From assembly GCA_963790875.1 (NCBI GenBank), contig CAWBQT010000003.1, positions 682,001-746,000 of the forward strand: DNA of 64,000 bases, written 5' to 3'. The position numbers and the translations under genes are program-made. The stretch is from AP-15 sp963790875 (GTDB lineage Bacteria > Pseudomonadota > Alphaproteobacteria > ATCC43930 > CGMCC-115725). Positions 9,584 to 17,924 of this stretch are shown one piece after another. Each line of letters opens with the position of its first letter. Position 1 is the stretch's first letter. Under the pieces are notes generated by a model. It worked only from the letters and a program-made list of their open reading frames with translations. It ran no database searches and was not told the origin of the DNA.

Positions 9584-10219
9584 ATGGCGGGGCTGGTGAT
9601 CACGATCGCGCAGCGCAAGGGCGGCGCCGGCAAGTCGACCCTGGCGGCGCAGCTTTCTGTCGCCTGGGCGCAACGCGGTGCACGGGTCGCCGTCCTCGAC
9701 ATCGATCCGCAAGGCAGCCTCGCTCTTTGGGTCGGGTTGCGTCGGGCGCGGCTCGGCGCCGCCGCAATCGGCTTCGACTTTGCCGCCTTGCCCGGCTGGC
9801 GCGCCGCACAATGGATTGAAGAGCGGACGCGCGGCTACGATCTCGTCGTCATCGACAGCCCGCCGCATGTCGAAACCGAGGCGCGAATTGCGGTCCGCGC
9901 GGCCGGGCTCGTGTTGATTCCGGTGCAGCCCTCCCCGCTCGATCTCTGGGCGACGGAAGCCACGTTGTCGCTCGCTCGCGACGAGCGGCGACGGGTGCTC
10001 GCCGTGCTGAACCGGGTGCCGCCGCGCTCGGCCGCGACCGAGCGCATCGCCACCCAACTCTCCGAGCTGTCGGCGCCGCCGGCCGCTTCCCGCATAGGCA
10101 ACCGCGTCGCGCTGGTTCAGGCGATGGCGCAGGGTCTCGGCGTCACCGAAGCCGCTTCCGGCAGCCTGGCCGCCGCCGAGATCACGGCGCTCGCCGGCGA
10201 GGTCACCGGCGCCGCATAG
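9584..10219 (+). CDS. ParA/MinD-family ATPase
   Basis: The 211-aa protein has the deviant Walker A motif of the ParA family, QRKGGAGKST, at residues 10-19. The A' motif DIDPQGS is near residue 44 and the Walker B stretch VVIDSPP is near 88. It is shorter than chromosomal ParA (about 260 aa) and has no ParB or parS-like partner beside it, so it is better described as an orphan ParA-like positioning ATPase, of the size of PpfA/ParC-type proteins. The next gene is pdxJ, about 100 bases downstream; I see no functional link. Confidence 0.88.
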   Translation: MAGLVITIAQRKGGAGKSTLAAQLSVAWAQRGARVAVLDIDPQGSLALWVGLRRARLGAAAIGFDFAALPGWRAAQWIEERTRGYDLVVIDSPPHVETEARIAVRAAGLVLIPVQPSPLDLWATEATLSLARDERRRVLAVLNRVPPRSAATERIATQLSELSAPPAASRIGNRVALVQAMAQGLGVTEAASGSLAAAEITALAGEVTGAA

Positions 10220-10325
10220 CGGCGCTTGGCTTACTCACCCACGGACCGAGGCGCCAACGGATTATCGCCCTCCGCGAAAATCCCGACGGCTGACTGGGGT
10301 CGTCCCGAGGTATAGGATCGCCGGC

Positions 10326-11063
10326 ATGCCGCGGCTCAGCGTCAACCTCAACAAGATCGCGCTGTTGCGCAACGCGCGCCGGACCGGCGTGCCGGATGTA
10401 GTCCGCTTTGGCCGGATCGCGCATGATGCCGGGGCCGACGGGCTGACCCTGCATCCGCGCCCGGACGAACGGCATATCCGCCGGACGGATGTGGTCGCGA
10501 TCGCCGAGCTGATGCGCCCGTGGCGCCCGGCTTTCGAGCTGAACATCGAGGGTTACCCCGACCCGCGCCTGATTGACCTGTTGCGCGAGGTCCGCCCGGA
10601 GCAATGCACTTTGGTCCCCGACGCGCCCGACGTGCTGACCTCGGAAGAAGGCTGGAAGCTCGGCGCCGAGCAACGCTCGTTGCTGGCTCCGGCGATCGCC
10701 GCGCTGAAGGAGATCGGCAGTCGCGTCATCCTGTTCGTCGAGCCGGATCCGGCGATCGTCGGGCCGGTTCGCGACACTGCCGCCGACGGCATCGAGATCT
10801 ATACCGGCGGCTATGCCGCGGCGTTTCGGGCCGGCGGCCACGAGCGGTTGCTGCGCACCTGTGCCGACGCGGCTGCCGCGGCGCGCGAAGCGGGCCTCTG
10901 CGTCAATATTGGGCACGATCTGAATTGCGAGAATCTGCCGCCACTGGTCGCGGCGCTTCGCGGTTTTACCGAGGCCTCGATCGGGCATGAACTGACCGCC
11001 GACGCGTTGGCCATGGGCTTTGCCGCGGCGGTGCGCGCCTACAAGCAAACCCTCGGCGGCTGA
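10326..11063 (+). CDS. pdxJ: pyridoxine 5'-phosphate synthase
   Basis: PdxJ condenses 3-amino-1-hydroxyacetone 1-phosphate with 1-deoxy-D-xylulose 5-phosphate, the last step of DXP-dependent vitamin B6 synthesis. The 245-aa length and TIM-barrel motifs fit: LSVNLNKIALLRNAR at the N terminus, LHPRPDERHI (conserved His/Arg), FELNIEGYP (Glu), the VNIGHDLN loop and SIGHELTADAL. The usual CLVPE reads TLVPD here, a mild variation. In many alphaproteobacteria acpS follows pdxJ; here it does not. The start ATG fits the family N terminus. Confidence 0.95.
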   Translation: MPRLSVNLNKIALLRNARRTGVPDVVRFGRIAHDAGADGLTLHPRPDERHIRRTDVVAIAELMRPWRPAFELNIEGYPDPRLIDLLREVRPEQCTLVPDAPDVLTSEEGWKLGAEQRSLLAPAIAALKEIGSRVILFVEPDPAIVGPVRDTAADGIEIYTGGYAAAFRAGGHERLLRTCADAAAAAREAGLCVNIGHDLNCENLPPLVAALRGFTEASIGHELTADALAMGFAAAVRAYKQTLGG

Positions 11064-11282
11064 TTCCGCCATCCGTCGAGCAATCCGACGGAGCAAAAGA
11101 CCGTCGTGGGCAAATGGCATGCCGGACCTGCCGGCAAATGCCGTGACCGGTCGGGGCGCGAGATGCTGGCGCCTCTCGACCGCTCCGACCGAACCAAAGC
11201 CCGCGGTGCCGTTGTGTTATAACGCGACGGCCAGAGCGAGCGGCGGCTCGGGGGACCGCGGCCGACCCCGGAGATCGCGAGC

Positions 11283-11768
11283 ATGCCGGTGCCAATGCGC
11301 TACGTCAGGCGGGTGCTGCAGCCGAACGAGGCGATCGTCTATGCGACGCGGCTCCATTGGCGGATCTACGTCCGAACGGCGCTGTTTTTCGCCGCCTGCA
11401 TCGCTCTCGCGGTAGCGGCGCTGGCGACCGGCAGCCAGCGGCCAGAAGTGGGCCTCGCCCTGTGGATCGCTGCCGCGATCTTTCTGCTGCTGGCATTGTC
11501 GGCGGGGCTCCCTGCCTTTGTCCGCCGGGCGACGACCGAGTTCGCCATCACCGATCATCGCGTCATCTACAAGACCGGGCTGTTCCGGCGGCACACGATC
11601 GAGATGAACCGCGACAAGGTCGAGAGCGTCGATGTCGACCAGACGATCCTCGGCCGGATCCTCGGCTATGGTACGATTATCGTGCGCGGTACCGGCGGCA
11701 GCCTCGAACCGATCCGCAACATCGCCGACCCGATTGCGTTCCGAAGCCATATTACGGCGGGGCCTTGA
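11283..11768 (+). CDS. membrane PH-domain (bPH2/YdbS-like) protein
   Basis: The 161-aa protein has two membrane segments (about residues 29-48 and 55-75) followed by a bacterial PH-like domain, with the family signature TEFAITDHRVIYKTGLFRRHTIEMNRDKVESVDV. The role of these proteins is poorly known; they are inner-membrane proteins with a cytoplasmic PH domain. GGAG lies nine bases before the ATG. It sits immediately upstream of tatB, where tatA would be expected in related genomes. Confidence 0.85.
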   Translation: MPVPMRYVRRVLQPNEAIVYATRLHWRIYVRTALFFAACIALAVAALATGSQRPEVGLALWIAAAIFLLLALSAGLPAFVRRATTEFAITDHRVIYKTGLFRRHTIEMNRDKVESVDVDQTILGRILGYGTIIVRGTGGSLEPIRNIADPIAFRSHITAGP

Positions 11769-11877
11769 GCGCGGCGCGGCCGCCGCGGCCGCGATTGCCC
11801 GGATCGTCCCGTTCTGACATCATCCCGCGCGCTGCAGGGCAAGGATGGGGGTATCATGCGAGGCGGAACGCGCGCCG

Positions 11878-12339
11878 ATGCTGCTTGATTTCGGTTGGTC
11901 GGAACTGCTGCTGATCGGGGTCGTGGCGCTCGTCTTCATCGGGCCCAAGGACCTGCCGAAGGCGCTGCGCGTCGCCGGGTTCTGGGTCAGGAAGGCGCGC
12001 AGCCTGTCGCGCGAATTTCAGAGCAGCATCGACCAAATGATCCGCGAGGCCGAGCTCGACGACATTCGACAGGAGCTGAAGAAAGCAAGCGAAGTCGACC
12101 TCGACCACGAGTTCCGCCGTACAATCGATCCGACCGGCAACCTGGAGGAGAGCCTGAAGCCGCCGGCATTGCCGGATTTCTCGAAGCCAGATCGGCCGGC
12201 GATGGCGGCGGATGCCGACATATCGGCTGAGCCCCAAGTGAGCGAACCGGTTCGGCCCGAAATTGAGCCCCCAACTCCGGGCCCGATTGTCGTCGCCGAC
12301 GACGACGTTGCCTACGACGTCTTCCAGCCGAAGCGCTGA
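11878..12339 (+). CDS. tatB: Sec-independent translocase protein TatB
   Basis: TatB (153 aa) forms the twin-arginine substrate receptor with TatC. The sequence shows the short N-terminal membrane helix (residues 5-21, ending FIGPKDLPK), the hinge, an amphipathic helix (KALRVAGFWVRKARSLSREF) and a variable acidic, proline-rich tail. Start ATG 11878 places MLLDFGWSELL at the N terminus as in known TatB. tatC follows after 7 bases. No tatA is present next to it. Confidence 0.94.
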   Translation: MLLDFGWSELLLIGVVALVFIGPKDLPKALRVAGFWVRKARSLSREFQSSIDQMIREAELDDIRQELKKASEVDLDHEFRRTIDPTGNLEESLKPPALPDFSKPDRPAMAADADISAEPQVSEPVRPEIEPPTPGPIVVADDDVAYDVFQPKR

Positions 12340-12346
12340 GGACCTG

Positions 12347-13180
12347 ATGGCGGAGGAGGACCGGGACGCCGAACTCGAAGAAGGCCGGATGCCGCTCCTC
12401 GATCACCTGATCGAGCTGCGCAACCGGTTGATGTGGGCGATCGGCGCGATCATGGTCGCGTTTCTGATCTGCTATCAGTTCAAGGTGCTGATTTACGGCT
12501 TTCTGGTACACCCGCTCGCCGTCATCTTCGAGGGACAGACCGGCCGGCATCTGATCTATACCGGACTTACAGAAGCATTCTTCACCTATGTCAAGGTCTC
12601 GTTTTGGGCAGGACTATGCCTTTCCTTCCCGATTGTCGCAACGCAGATCTGGAAATTCGTTGCACCCGGCCTCTACAAGACCGAGCGCCGCGCCTTTCTA
12701 CCGTATCTTTTCGCGACGCCGGTGCTCTTCCTGATGGGCGGCTCGCTCGCCTATTTCGTCGTCATCCCCTACGCGTGGCGGTTCTTCGTCAGCTTCGAAT
12801 CGCCGGGCGGTCCGGGCACCTTGCCGATCGTCCTCGACGCCAAGGTCAGCGAATATCTGTCGCTGGTGATGACGCTGCTCTTCGGCTTCGGTGTCGCCTT
12901 TCAGCTGCCGGTGCTGCTCACGCTGATGGCCCGGGCCGGGCTCGTCACCTCGGCCGGGCTCGCCTCGAAGCGGCGCTATGCGATCGTCATCATGTTCGTC
13001 ATCGCGGCGGTACTGACGCCGCCCGACATCGTCAGCCAGACCAGCCTTGCGATCCCGCTGATCCTCCTGTTCGAGGCCTCGATAATCTCCTGCCGCCTGG
13101 TCGAAAAGGCGCGCGCCAAGCGCGAGGCGGAAGAAGAGGCCGAACTCGCCGGCAAGGGGAAACCCGCGACCGGCGCCTGA
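12347..13180 (+). CDS. tatC: Sec-independent translocase protein TatC
   Basis: TatC is the polytopic core of the Tat translocase that recognises twin-arginine signal peptides. The 277-aa product has six predicted membrane segments, the N-terminal LLDHLIELRNRLMWAI signature, FWAGLCLSFPIVATQIWKFVAPGLYKTER in the first periplasmic/cytoplasmic loops and the late TPPDIVSQ motif. The C terminus has a charged tail (KARAKREAEEEAEL). It is read just behind tatB, with the start seven bases after the tatB stop. Confidence 0.96.
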   Translation: MAEEDRDAELEEGRMPLLDHLIELRNRLMWAIGAIMVAFLICYQFKVLIYGFLVHPLAVIFEGQTGRHLIYTGLTEAFFTYVKVSFWAGLCLSFPIVATQIWKFVAPGLYKTERRAFLPYLFATPVLFLMGGSLAYFVVIPYAWRFFVSFESPGGPGTLPIVLDAKVSEYLSLVMTLLFGFGVAFQLPVLLTLMARAGLVTSAGLASKRRYAIVIMFVIAAVLTPPDIVSQTSLAIPLILLFEASIISCRLVEKARAKREAEEEAELAGKGKPATGA

Positions 13181-13240
13181 GTTGCCGCCGCCGTCGAGCC
13201 GATGGACGCGCCGCCGCCGCGGCTCTATATGGCGTAGACC

Positions 13241-14509
13241 ATGCACGACCTCCGATGGATCCGCGATCACCCGGCGGAGTTCGACCGAGGACTCGAGCGG
13301 CGCGGGCTGCCGGCGCGGGCCGCGGAAATTTTAGCGCTCGATCGCGGCTGGCGCACTGCCGAAACGCAGGCGCAGGAGGTGCGGGCCCGGCGCAACCGCC
13401 TCGGCCGCGAGATCGGCGCCGCTAAGGCGCGCGGTGAAGATGTCGAGACCCTGCTGCAACAAAGTGCGGCTGACCGAATAGCCGAAACAGGTGCCGCCGC
13501 TGGGGCTGCCAAGCTGCGCGGCGAGATCGACGAGATTCTGGCCGGGTTACCGAACCTGCCGGCCGAGGATGTGCCGGATGGCGTTGACGAGATGGCCAAT
13601 GTCGTCTTGCGCCGCGAGGGCGATCCGCCGCAGTTCAATTTTGCGCCGCTGCCGCACGAGGTGATCGGCGAGCGGCTCGGGCTGATGGATTTCGGCCGCG
13701 CCGCGCGATTGTCCGGATCCCGGTTCGTCGTGCTGAAAGGTGCGCTTGCCCGCCTGGAGCGGGCCTTAGGCCAGTTCATGCTCGACATGCACACGCGCGA
13801 ATTCGGCTATGTCGAGGTGTCGCCGCCGCTTCTCGTCCGCGACGCAGCGGTGTTCGGCGCCGGCCAATTGCCGAAATTCGCCGAGGAACTGTTTCAAACG
13901 ACCGACGGCTATTGGCTGATTTCAACAGCCGAGGTGCCGCTGACTAGTCTCGTCGCCGGCGAGATCCTCGATAAGGCGCAGCTGCCGCTGCGCTACACCG
14001 CCTGCACCCCTTGCTTTCGCTCGGAGGCGGGAGCGGCCGGCAAGGACACCCGCGGCATGATCCGCCAGCACCAGTTCGCGAAGGTCGAACTGGTGTCGAT
14101 CACCCGGCCGGAGGATTCCGCGGCCGAGCACGAGCGCATGACGGCCTGCGCCGAGGAGATATTGCAGCGGCTCGGTCTCGCCTATCGTGTCGTGCTGCTG
14201 TCGACCGGCGACATGGGCTTTGCGTCGCAGAAGACCTACGACGTCGAAGTCTGGCTGCCGGGGCAGGCGACCTATCGCGAGATCTCGAGCTGTTCGAATT
14301 GCGGCGCCTTCCAGGCGCGGCGGATGCAGGCGCGCTATCGCTCGACTGAGCCCCGCGGGACATTGCCGGTCCACACTTTGAACGGTTCGGGACTGGCGAT
14401 CGGGCGAACCCTGATCGCGATCCTTGAAAACTTTCAGCAACAGGACGGCAGCGTTGCGATTCCGCCGGCGCTGAGATCCTATATGGGAGGGATGGAGATC
14501 ATCGGTTGA
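13241..14509 (+). CDS. serS: seryl-tRNA synthetase
   Basis: This class II aminoacyl-tRNA synthetase charges tRNA-Ser (and tRNA-Sec where present). At 422 aa it is normal length. Residues 1-105 form the long helical arm that binds the tRNA. Catalytic motifs 1-3 follow: YVEVSPPLLVRDAAVFGAGQ, the motif 2 loop CFRSEAGAAGKDTRGMIRQHQF and motif 3 GSGLAIGRTLIAILEN. The gene overlaps pcm by four bases, indicating a shared transcript. Confidence 0.97.
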   Translation: MHDLRWIRDHPAEFDRGLERRGLPARAAEILALDRGWRTAETQAQEVRARRNRLGREIGAAKARGEDVETLLQQSAADRIAETGAAAGAAKLRGEIDEILAGLPNLPAEDVPDGVDEMANVVLRREGDPPQFNFAPLPHEVIGERLGLMDFGRAARLSGSRFVVLKGALARLERALGQFMLDMHTREFGYVEVSPPLLVRDAAVFGAGQLPKFAEELFQTTDGYWLISTAEVPLTSLVAGEILDKAQLPLRYTACTPCFRSEAGAAGKDTRGMIRQHQFAKVELVSITRPEDSAAEHERMTACAEEILQRLGLAYRVVLLSTGDMGFASQKTYDVEVWLPGQATYREISSCSNCGAFQARRMQARYRSTEPRGTLPVHTLNGSGLAIGRTLIAILENFQQQDGSVAIPPALRSYMGGMEIIG

Positions 14510-15180
14510 ACGCCGGCGAAGCCGGCTTGGCGCAGAAAAAACTGCGCCTGTTGATGGAGCTGCGCCGCGCCGGGATCGGCGATACCAGGGTGCTCGGTGC
14601 AATCGAGAAGACGCCGCGCGAGCAATTCGTTCCGGCCGCGTTCGAAGACCAGGCCTACGAGAATCTCGCCCTGCCGATCGGTCACGGGCAGACCGCCAGC
14701 CAGCCCTACGTCGTCGCGCTGATGACCGAAGCGCTGATGCCGGCCGAGCGTTCCAACATCATCGAGATCGGCACCGGCTCCGGCTATCAGACCGCGGTCT
14801 TGGCACGGCTGTGTCGTCGCGTCTTTTCGATCGAGCGGCATCGCGAATTGCTGCGCGATGCCGAACGCCGCTTCGCCCTGATGCGATTGACCAATATCGT
14901 CTGCCGCGTCGGTGACGGCGGCAGGGGCTGGCCCGAACAGCGGCCCTACAACCGGGTCATCGTTACCGCCGCAGCCGCCGAGGTGCCAGCCGCACTCGCC
15001 GACGGGTTGGCGCCGGACGGCATTCTGATTGTGCCGATCGGGGCCGAACATCAGGATCAAAAGCTGCTGCGGATTCGCCGAAAGGAACGCGGGTTTTCGA
15101 CCGAGGAACTGGCGCCAGTGCGGTTTGTCCCGCTCGTAGTCGGCCCGCCGGACCGGCCACGGGATGCACCCTTGACATGA
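14506..15180 (+). CDS. pcm: protein-L-isoaspartate O-methyltransferase
   Basis: PCMT methylates L-isoaspartyl residues in damaged proteins using S-adenosylmethionine, starting their repair. Features include TPREQFVPAAFEDQAYEN, the catalytic GHGQTASQPYVVALM segment, and the SAM motif IIEIGTGSGYQTAVLA. Length is 224 aa. The start is TTG, overlapping the serS stop in TTGA, so translational coupling is likely. In related genomes surE usually sits between serS and pcm; it is missing here. Confidence 0.94.
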   Translation: MNAGEAGLAQKKLRLLMELRRAGIGDTRVLGAIEKTPREQFVPAAFEDQAYENLALPIGHGQTASQPYVVALMTEALMPAERSNIIEIGTGSGYQTAVLARLCRRVFSIERHRELLRDAERRFALMRLTNIVCRVGDGGRGWPEQRPYNRVIVTAAAAEVPAALADGLAPDGILIVPIGAEHQDQKLLRIRRKERGFSTEELAPVRFVPLVVGPPDRPRDAPLT

Positions 15181-15243
15181 TTTAAGCACGGCGTACCAAG
15201 TACCCAGCAGCTTGTGCGTCGGGGGCGCGCAAGGGGGGAAATT

Positions 15244-16314
15244 ATGGGGACACGCGGGTGCGGAAGGCGTCGCTGGCGCGCCGCGGCAGCTTCTCTGCTG
15301 TTCGCCGGATTTCTGGCGGATTGCAGCCCGTCAACGGGTCCGGCGCCGGTCGTCGCGCGGCCGCCGCAACCGGCGACGATCACGATTGAGCGGGGCCAGA
15401 CTTTGTCGGGCATTGCCTATGCCTATCACGTCCCGATGCGCGAACTCGCCGAGGCCAACCATCTCTCGTCGCCTGATCGAATCCTGGCCGGCGGCAAATT
15501 GGTGATCCCGGCGGCCGGAGCGGCTCCGCTCGAGGAAGCGATGCCGGCCGCCGCCGCGACGCCGGCCGCAGTCGGCGCCGTCCCGCCGGTTGCCATCGCC
15601 GCCTTGCCGCCGCAAAGCTCGGCACCGGCCGCCTCGGCGGTGCCGGCGCCGACGCGCCCACCAGCCACATCGTCGGAAGCCGCGCCGCCCGCCACGCTCA
15701 CGCCGCCGCTGCCCACGCCACCGCCGGAAACCGCCCGTTCCGCTGAATTGACCCCGCCGCAGCGGGCCGGGCCGCCGCTGAGTTCGGCCGAATCGACCCC
15801 CACGCAGCGGCCTCCCAAACCGCTCGTACCGCCTGTCGCCAATCCGAACCCGGCATCGCAACCCGCTGGCGTCACCTCAGCCGTGCCGTCCGCGCGCCCG
15901 AGCGATACGTTCTTGTGGCCGGTGCACGGCCATGTCGTCGAAGGCTTCGGGGCCGGGCCGGATGGCACTCACAATGACGGGATCAACATTGCGGCGCCGC
16001 GCGGTTCGCCGATCCAGGCAGTCGATGGCGGCGTCGTCGCCTATGCCGGCAACGAACTGCGCGGCTATGGTAACCTCATTCTGATCAAGCATCCGGATGG
16101 CTGGATCTCGGCCTATGCGCATTGCGACTTGATCCTTGTCAAACACGGCCAGAGGGTCGCCCGCGGTCAGGTTATCGCCCGGGTCGGCGCGACCGGCAAC
16201 GTCAGCACGCCGCAGCTGCATTTCGAGCTCCGCCGCGGCGACAAGCCGGTCGATCCGCGCACCCATCTGGCGCCGCTGCCGAGCGCCGTTGCGGTACCGG
16301 CAAGTTCGGGCTGA
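15244..16314 (+). CDS. LysM/M23 peptidase lipoprotein, NlpD/EnvC-like
   Basis: The protein (about 356 aa) begins with a lipoprotein signal: a positively charged stretch, a hydrophobic core (AAAASLLFAGFLADC) and a lipobox Cys. A LysM peptidoglycan-binding domain follows (ITIERGQTLSGIAYAYHVP). Then comes a long Pro/Ala linker (residues 95-215) and a C-terminal M23 (LytM) domain with GINIAAPRGSPIQAVDGG, YAHCD and TPQLHFELRRG. The family activates amidases for septal peptidoglycan splitting; whether this member is itself catalytic is uncertain because the first zinc ligand region reads THNDGINI. Start ATG 15244 follows AGGGGGGAAATT. It is convergent with the DUF815 gene, only 12 bases apart. Confidence 0.88.
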   Translation: MGTRGCGRRRWRAAAASLLFAGFLADCSPSTGPAPVVARPPQPATITIERGQTLSGIAYAYHVPMRELAEANHLSSPDRILAGGKLVIPAAGAAPLEEAMPAAAATPAAVGAVPPVAIAALPPQSSAPAASAVPAPTRPPATSSEAAPPATLTPPLPTPPPETARSAELTPPQRAGPPLSSAESTPTQRPPKPLVPPVANPNPASQPAGVTSAVPSARPSDTFLWPVHGHVVEGFGAGPDGTHNDGINIAAPRGSPIQAVDGGVVAYAGNELRGYGNLILIKHPDGWISAYAHCDLILVKHGQRVARGQVIARVGATGNVSTPQLHFELRRGDKPVDPRTHLAPLPSAVAVPASSG

Positions 16315-16326
16315 TGCGATTCCTCG

Positions 16327-17184
16327 CTATGCCAGCTTCTTCCGGAGCCGACCGGCGAGGTCCTGGACGAATTGCCAGGCGACCCGACCCGAGCGCGATC
16401 CGCGGGTGATCGCCCATTCGGTGGCCTCGGTCTCGATCTGCCGGGCCGGCAATTCGAGCCGATAACGCTCGGCATAGCCGCGGACGATCGCATGATAGGT
16501 GCTCGGGTCGATATTGTGAAAGCCGAGCCCCAAGCCGAAGCGTCCGACAACGATACCTGCTCCTCGACCGCTTCCGCCGGATTGACGGCCGTCGAGCGCT
16601 CGTTATCGATCATGTCGCGCGGCATCAGATGGCGGCGGTTCGACGTCGCGTAGAGAACGACGTTCGACGGCCGGCCTTCGATCCCGCCCTCGAGCACCGC
16701 CTTCAGCGACTTGAAGCTGGTGTCGTGCTGCTCGAAGGAGAGATCGTCCCAGAACAGGAGGCAGCGCCGCGAACTGCCGCGGACGACCGACAGCAGTTGC
16801 GGCAGGCTTGGAACGTCTTCGCGGTGGATTTCGACGAGCACGAGGGCATGCGGCGCTTCGGCGTTGACCGCGGCATGCACGGCCTTCACGAGCGAGCTCT
16901 TGCCGGTGCCACGCGCCCCCCCACAACAGCGCGTCGTTGGCCGGCAGCCCGGCGGCGAAGCGCCGGGTGTTGTCGAGCAGGATGCCGCGAACTCTGTCGA
17001 TGCCCCGGAGCGGGCCAATCTCGACCCGGTGCACCTCGCGGACCGGCTCGAGCCAGCCGTACTCAGTATGCCAGACGAAGGCGTCGGCGGCGTCGAGATC
17101 GGCGGCGGGGGGCGGCGCCGGCGCGTGACGATCGAGCGCCTCGGCGATCCGCAACAGCAGCGGCAGTAAATCGGCTTCGTTCAT
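16327..17184 (-). CDS. DUF815 AAA-type ATPase (two compensating frameshifts)
   Basis: This is a member of the DUF815 P-loop ATPase family, about 285 aa, with no settled function. Assembled across frames it shows MNEADLLPLLLRIAEAL at the N terminus, Walker A LLWGARGTGKSSLVKA, Walker B CLLFWDDLSFE, SNRRHLMPRD, and the C terminus VAWQFVQDLAGRLRKKLA. Frame is lost (+1) inside Walker A at a run of seven C (16916-16922 on the plus strand; six would keep frame). It is regained (-1) near 16541, where SD(R)FGLGLGFHNID needs one more base. Net length is unchanged, so two indel errors in the assembly are the simpler explanation. Divergent from yajC. Confidence 0.8.
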
Positions 17185-17378
17185 CTGCGTGAAACGACGC
17201 GCTTCGGACGTGAAGCCGAGGCTAACACAGAGGCACCGACCCTTGAAACGGCGGCGGCACCCGCCCATTGCTCTTTGGTGGGGCATCGCGTACCAATCGG
17301 ACCGCCGCCGCGGTCTGTTGCCGCCTTCCGCGCCGCGCCCGCTCTTCGAGGCTCGGCCCGGCGAAATTTCGAGGCTCG

Positions 17379-17774
17379 ATGCCGATGCTGATTTCGACCG
17401 CCTATGCACAGGGCTTTGGCTTGCCCAGTTTTCTCGACAACCAGAGTGCATTGCAATTTCTCCCGCTGGTATTGATTTTTGTCGTCTTCTATTTCCTGTT
17501 GATCCGACCGCAGCAGAAGAAAGCGAGGGAGCATCGGGCGACTCTCGATGCGCTGCGGCGCGGCGACCGCGTGGTGACTGGCGGTGGCATCATCGGCACG
17601 GTTCTCCGGGTCGACGGTCCCGACGAGGTTACTGTCGATATTGCCGAGGGCGTCCGGGTGCGCGTCGTGCGCAGCACGATCTCCAGCGTCGTTGCCAAAC
17701 CCGATCCGGCGGCGGCGCGCGAGGCAGCGAGGCAAAAGGAACAACCTCGTGCCAAGGCCGAGACCAAGGATTAA
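17379..17774 (+). CDS. yajC: preprotein translocase subunit YajC
   Basis: YajC accompanies SecDF in the holotranslocon. The 131-aa product has one N-terminal membrane helix (FLPLVLIFVVFYFLLI) followed by the signature RPQQKKAREHRATLDALRRGDRVVTGGGIIG, then a charged tail. I start it at ATG 17379 (MPMLISTAYAQGFG), the first ATG giving the usual short leader. secD follows after a 150-base gap that contains a palindromic repeat. Confidence 0.94.
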   Translation: MPMLISTAYAQGFGLPSFLDNQSALQFLPLVLIFVVFYFLLIRPQQKKAREHRATLDALRRGDRVVTGGGIIGTVLRVDGPDEVTVDIAEGVRVRVVRSTISSVVAKPDPAAAREAARQKEQPRAKAETKD

Positions 17775-17846
17775 ACACCGCCGGGCCGGCCGCGGACATG
17801 GCCGCATTATTGTTGCGGATAGAAAGTCTGTTCCAGATATCTACCG

Positions 17847-17912
17847 CGTCATTGCGAGCGCAGTGCAACGTCCCCGTTCGAGTGGGGGCCGCCAACTCGT
17901 CGCAATGATGGA
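17847..17912. repeat. palindromic intergenic repeat (GTCATTGCGA type)
   Basis: The yajC-secD gap carries GTCATTGCGA on one side and TCGCAATGAT on the other, separated by about 45 bases. Together they form an imperfect long hairpin. Repeats beginning CGTCATTGCGAGCGCAG are widely dispersed in bacterial genomes, so this is probably one copy of such a family. Confidence 0.6.
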
Positions 17913-17924
17913 GCTGGTCTTCCG

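Noticed and set aside
9584..10219. Chromosome or plasmid partition locus
   Set aside because: The ParA-like protein has no ParB gene or visible parS sites beside it and is shorter than partition ATPases.
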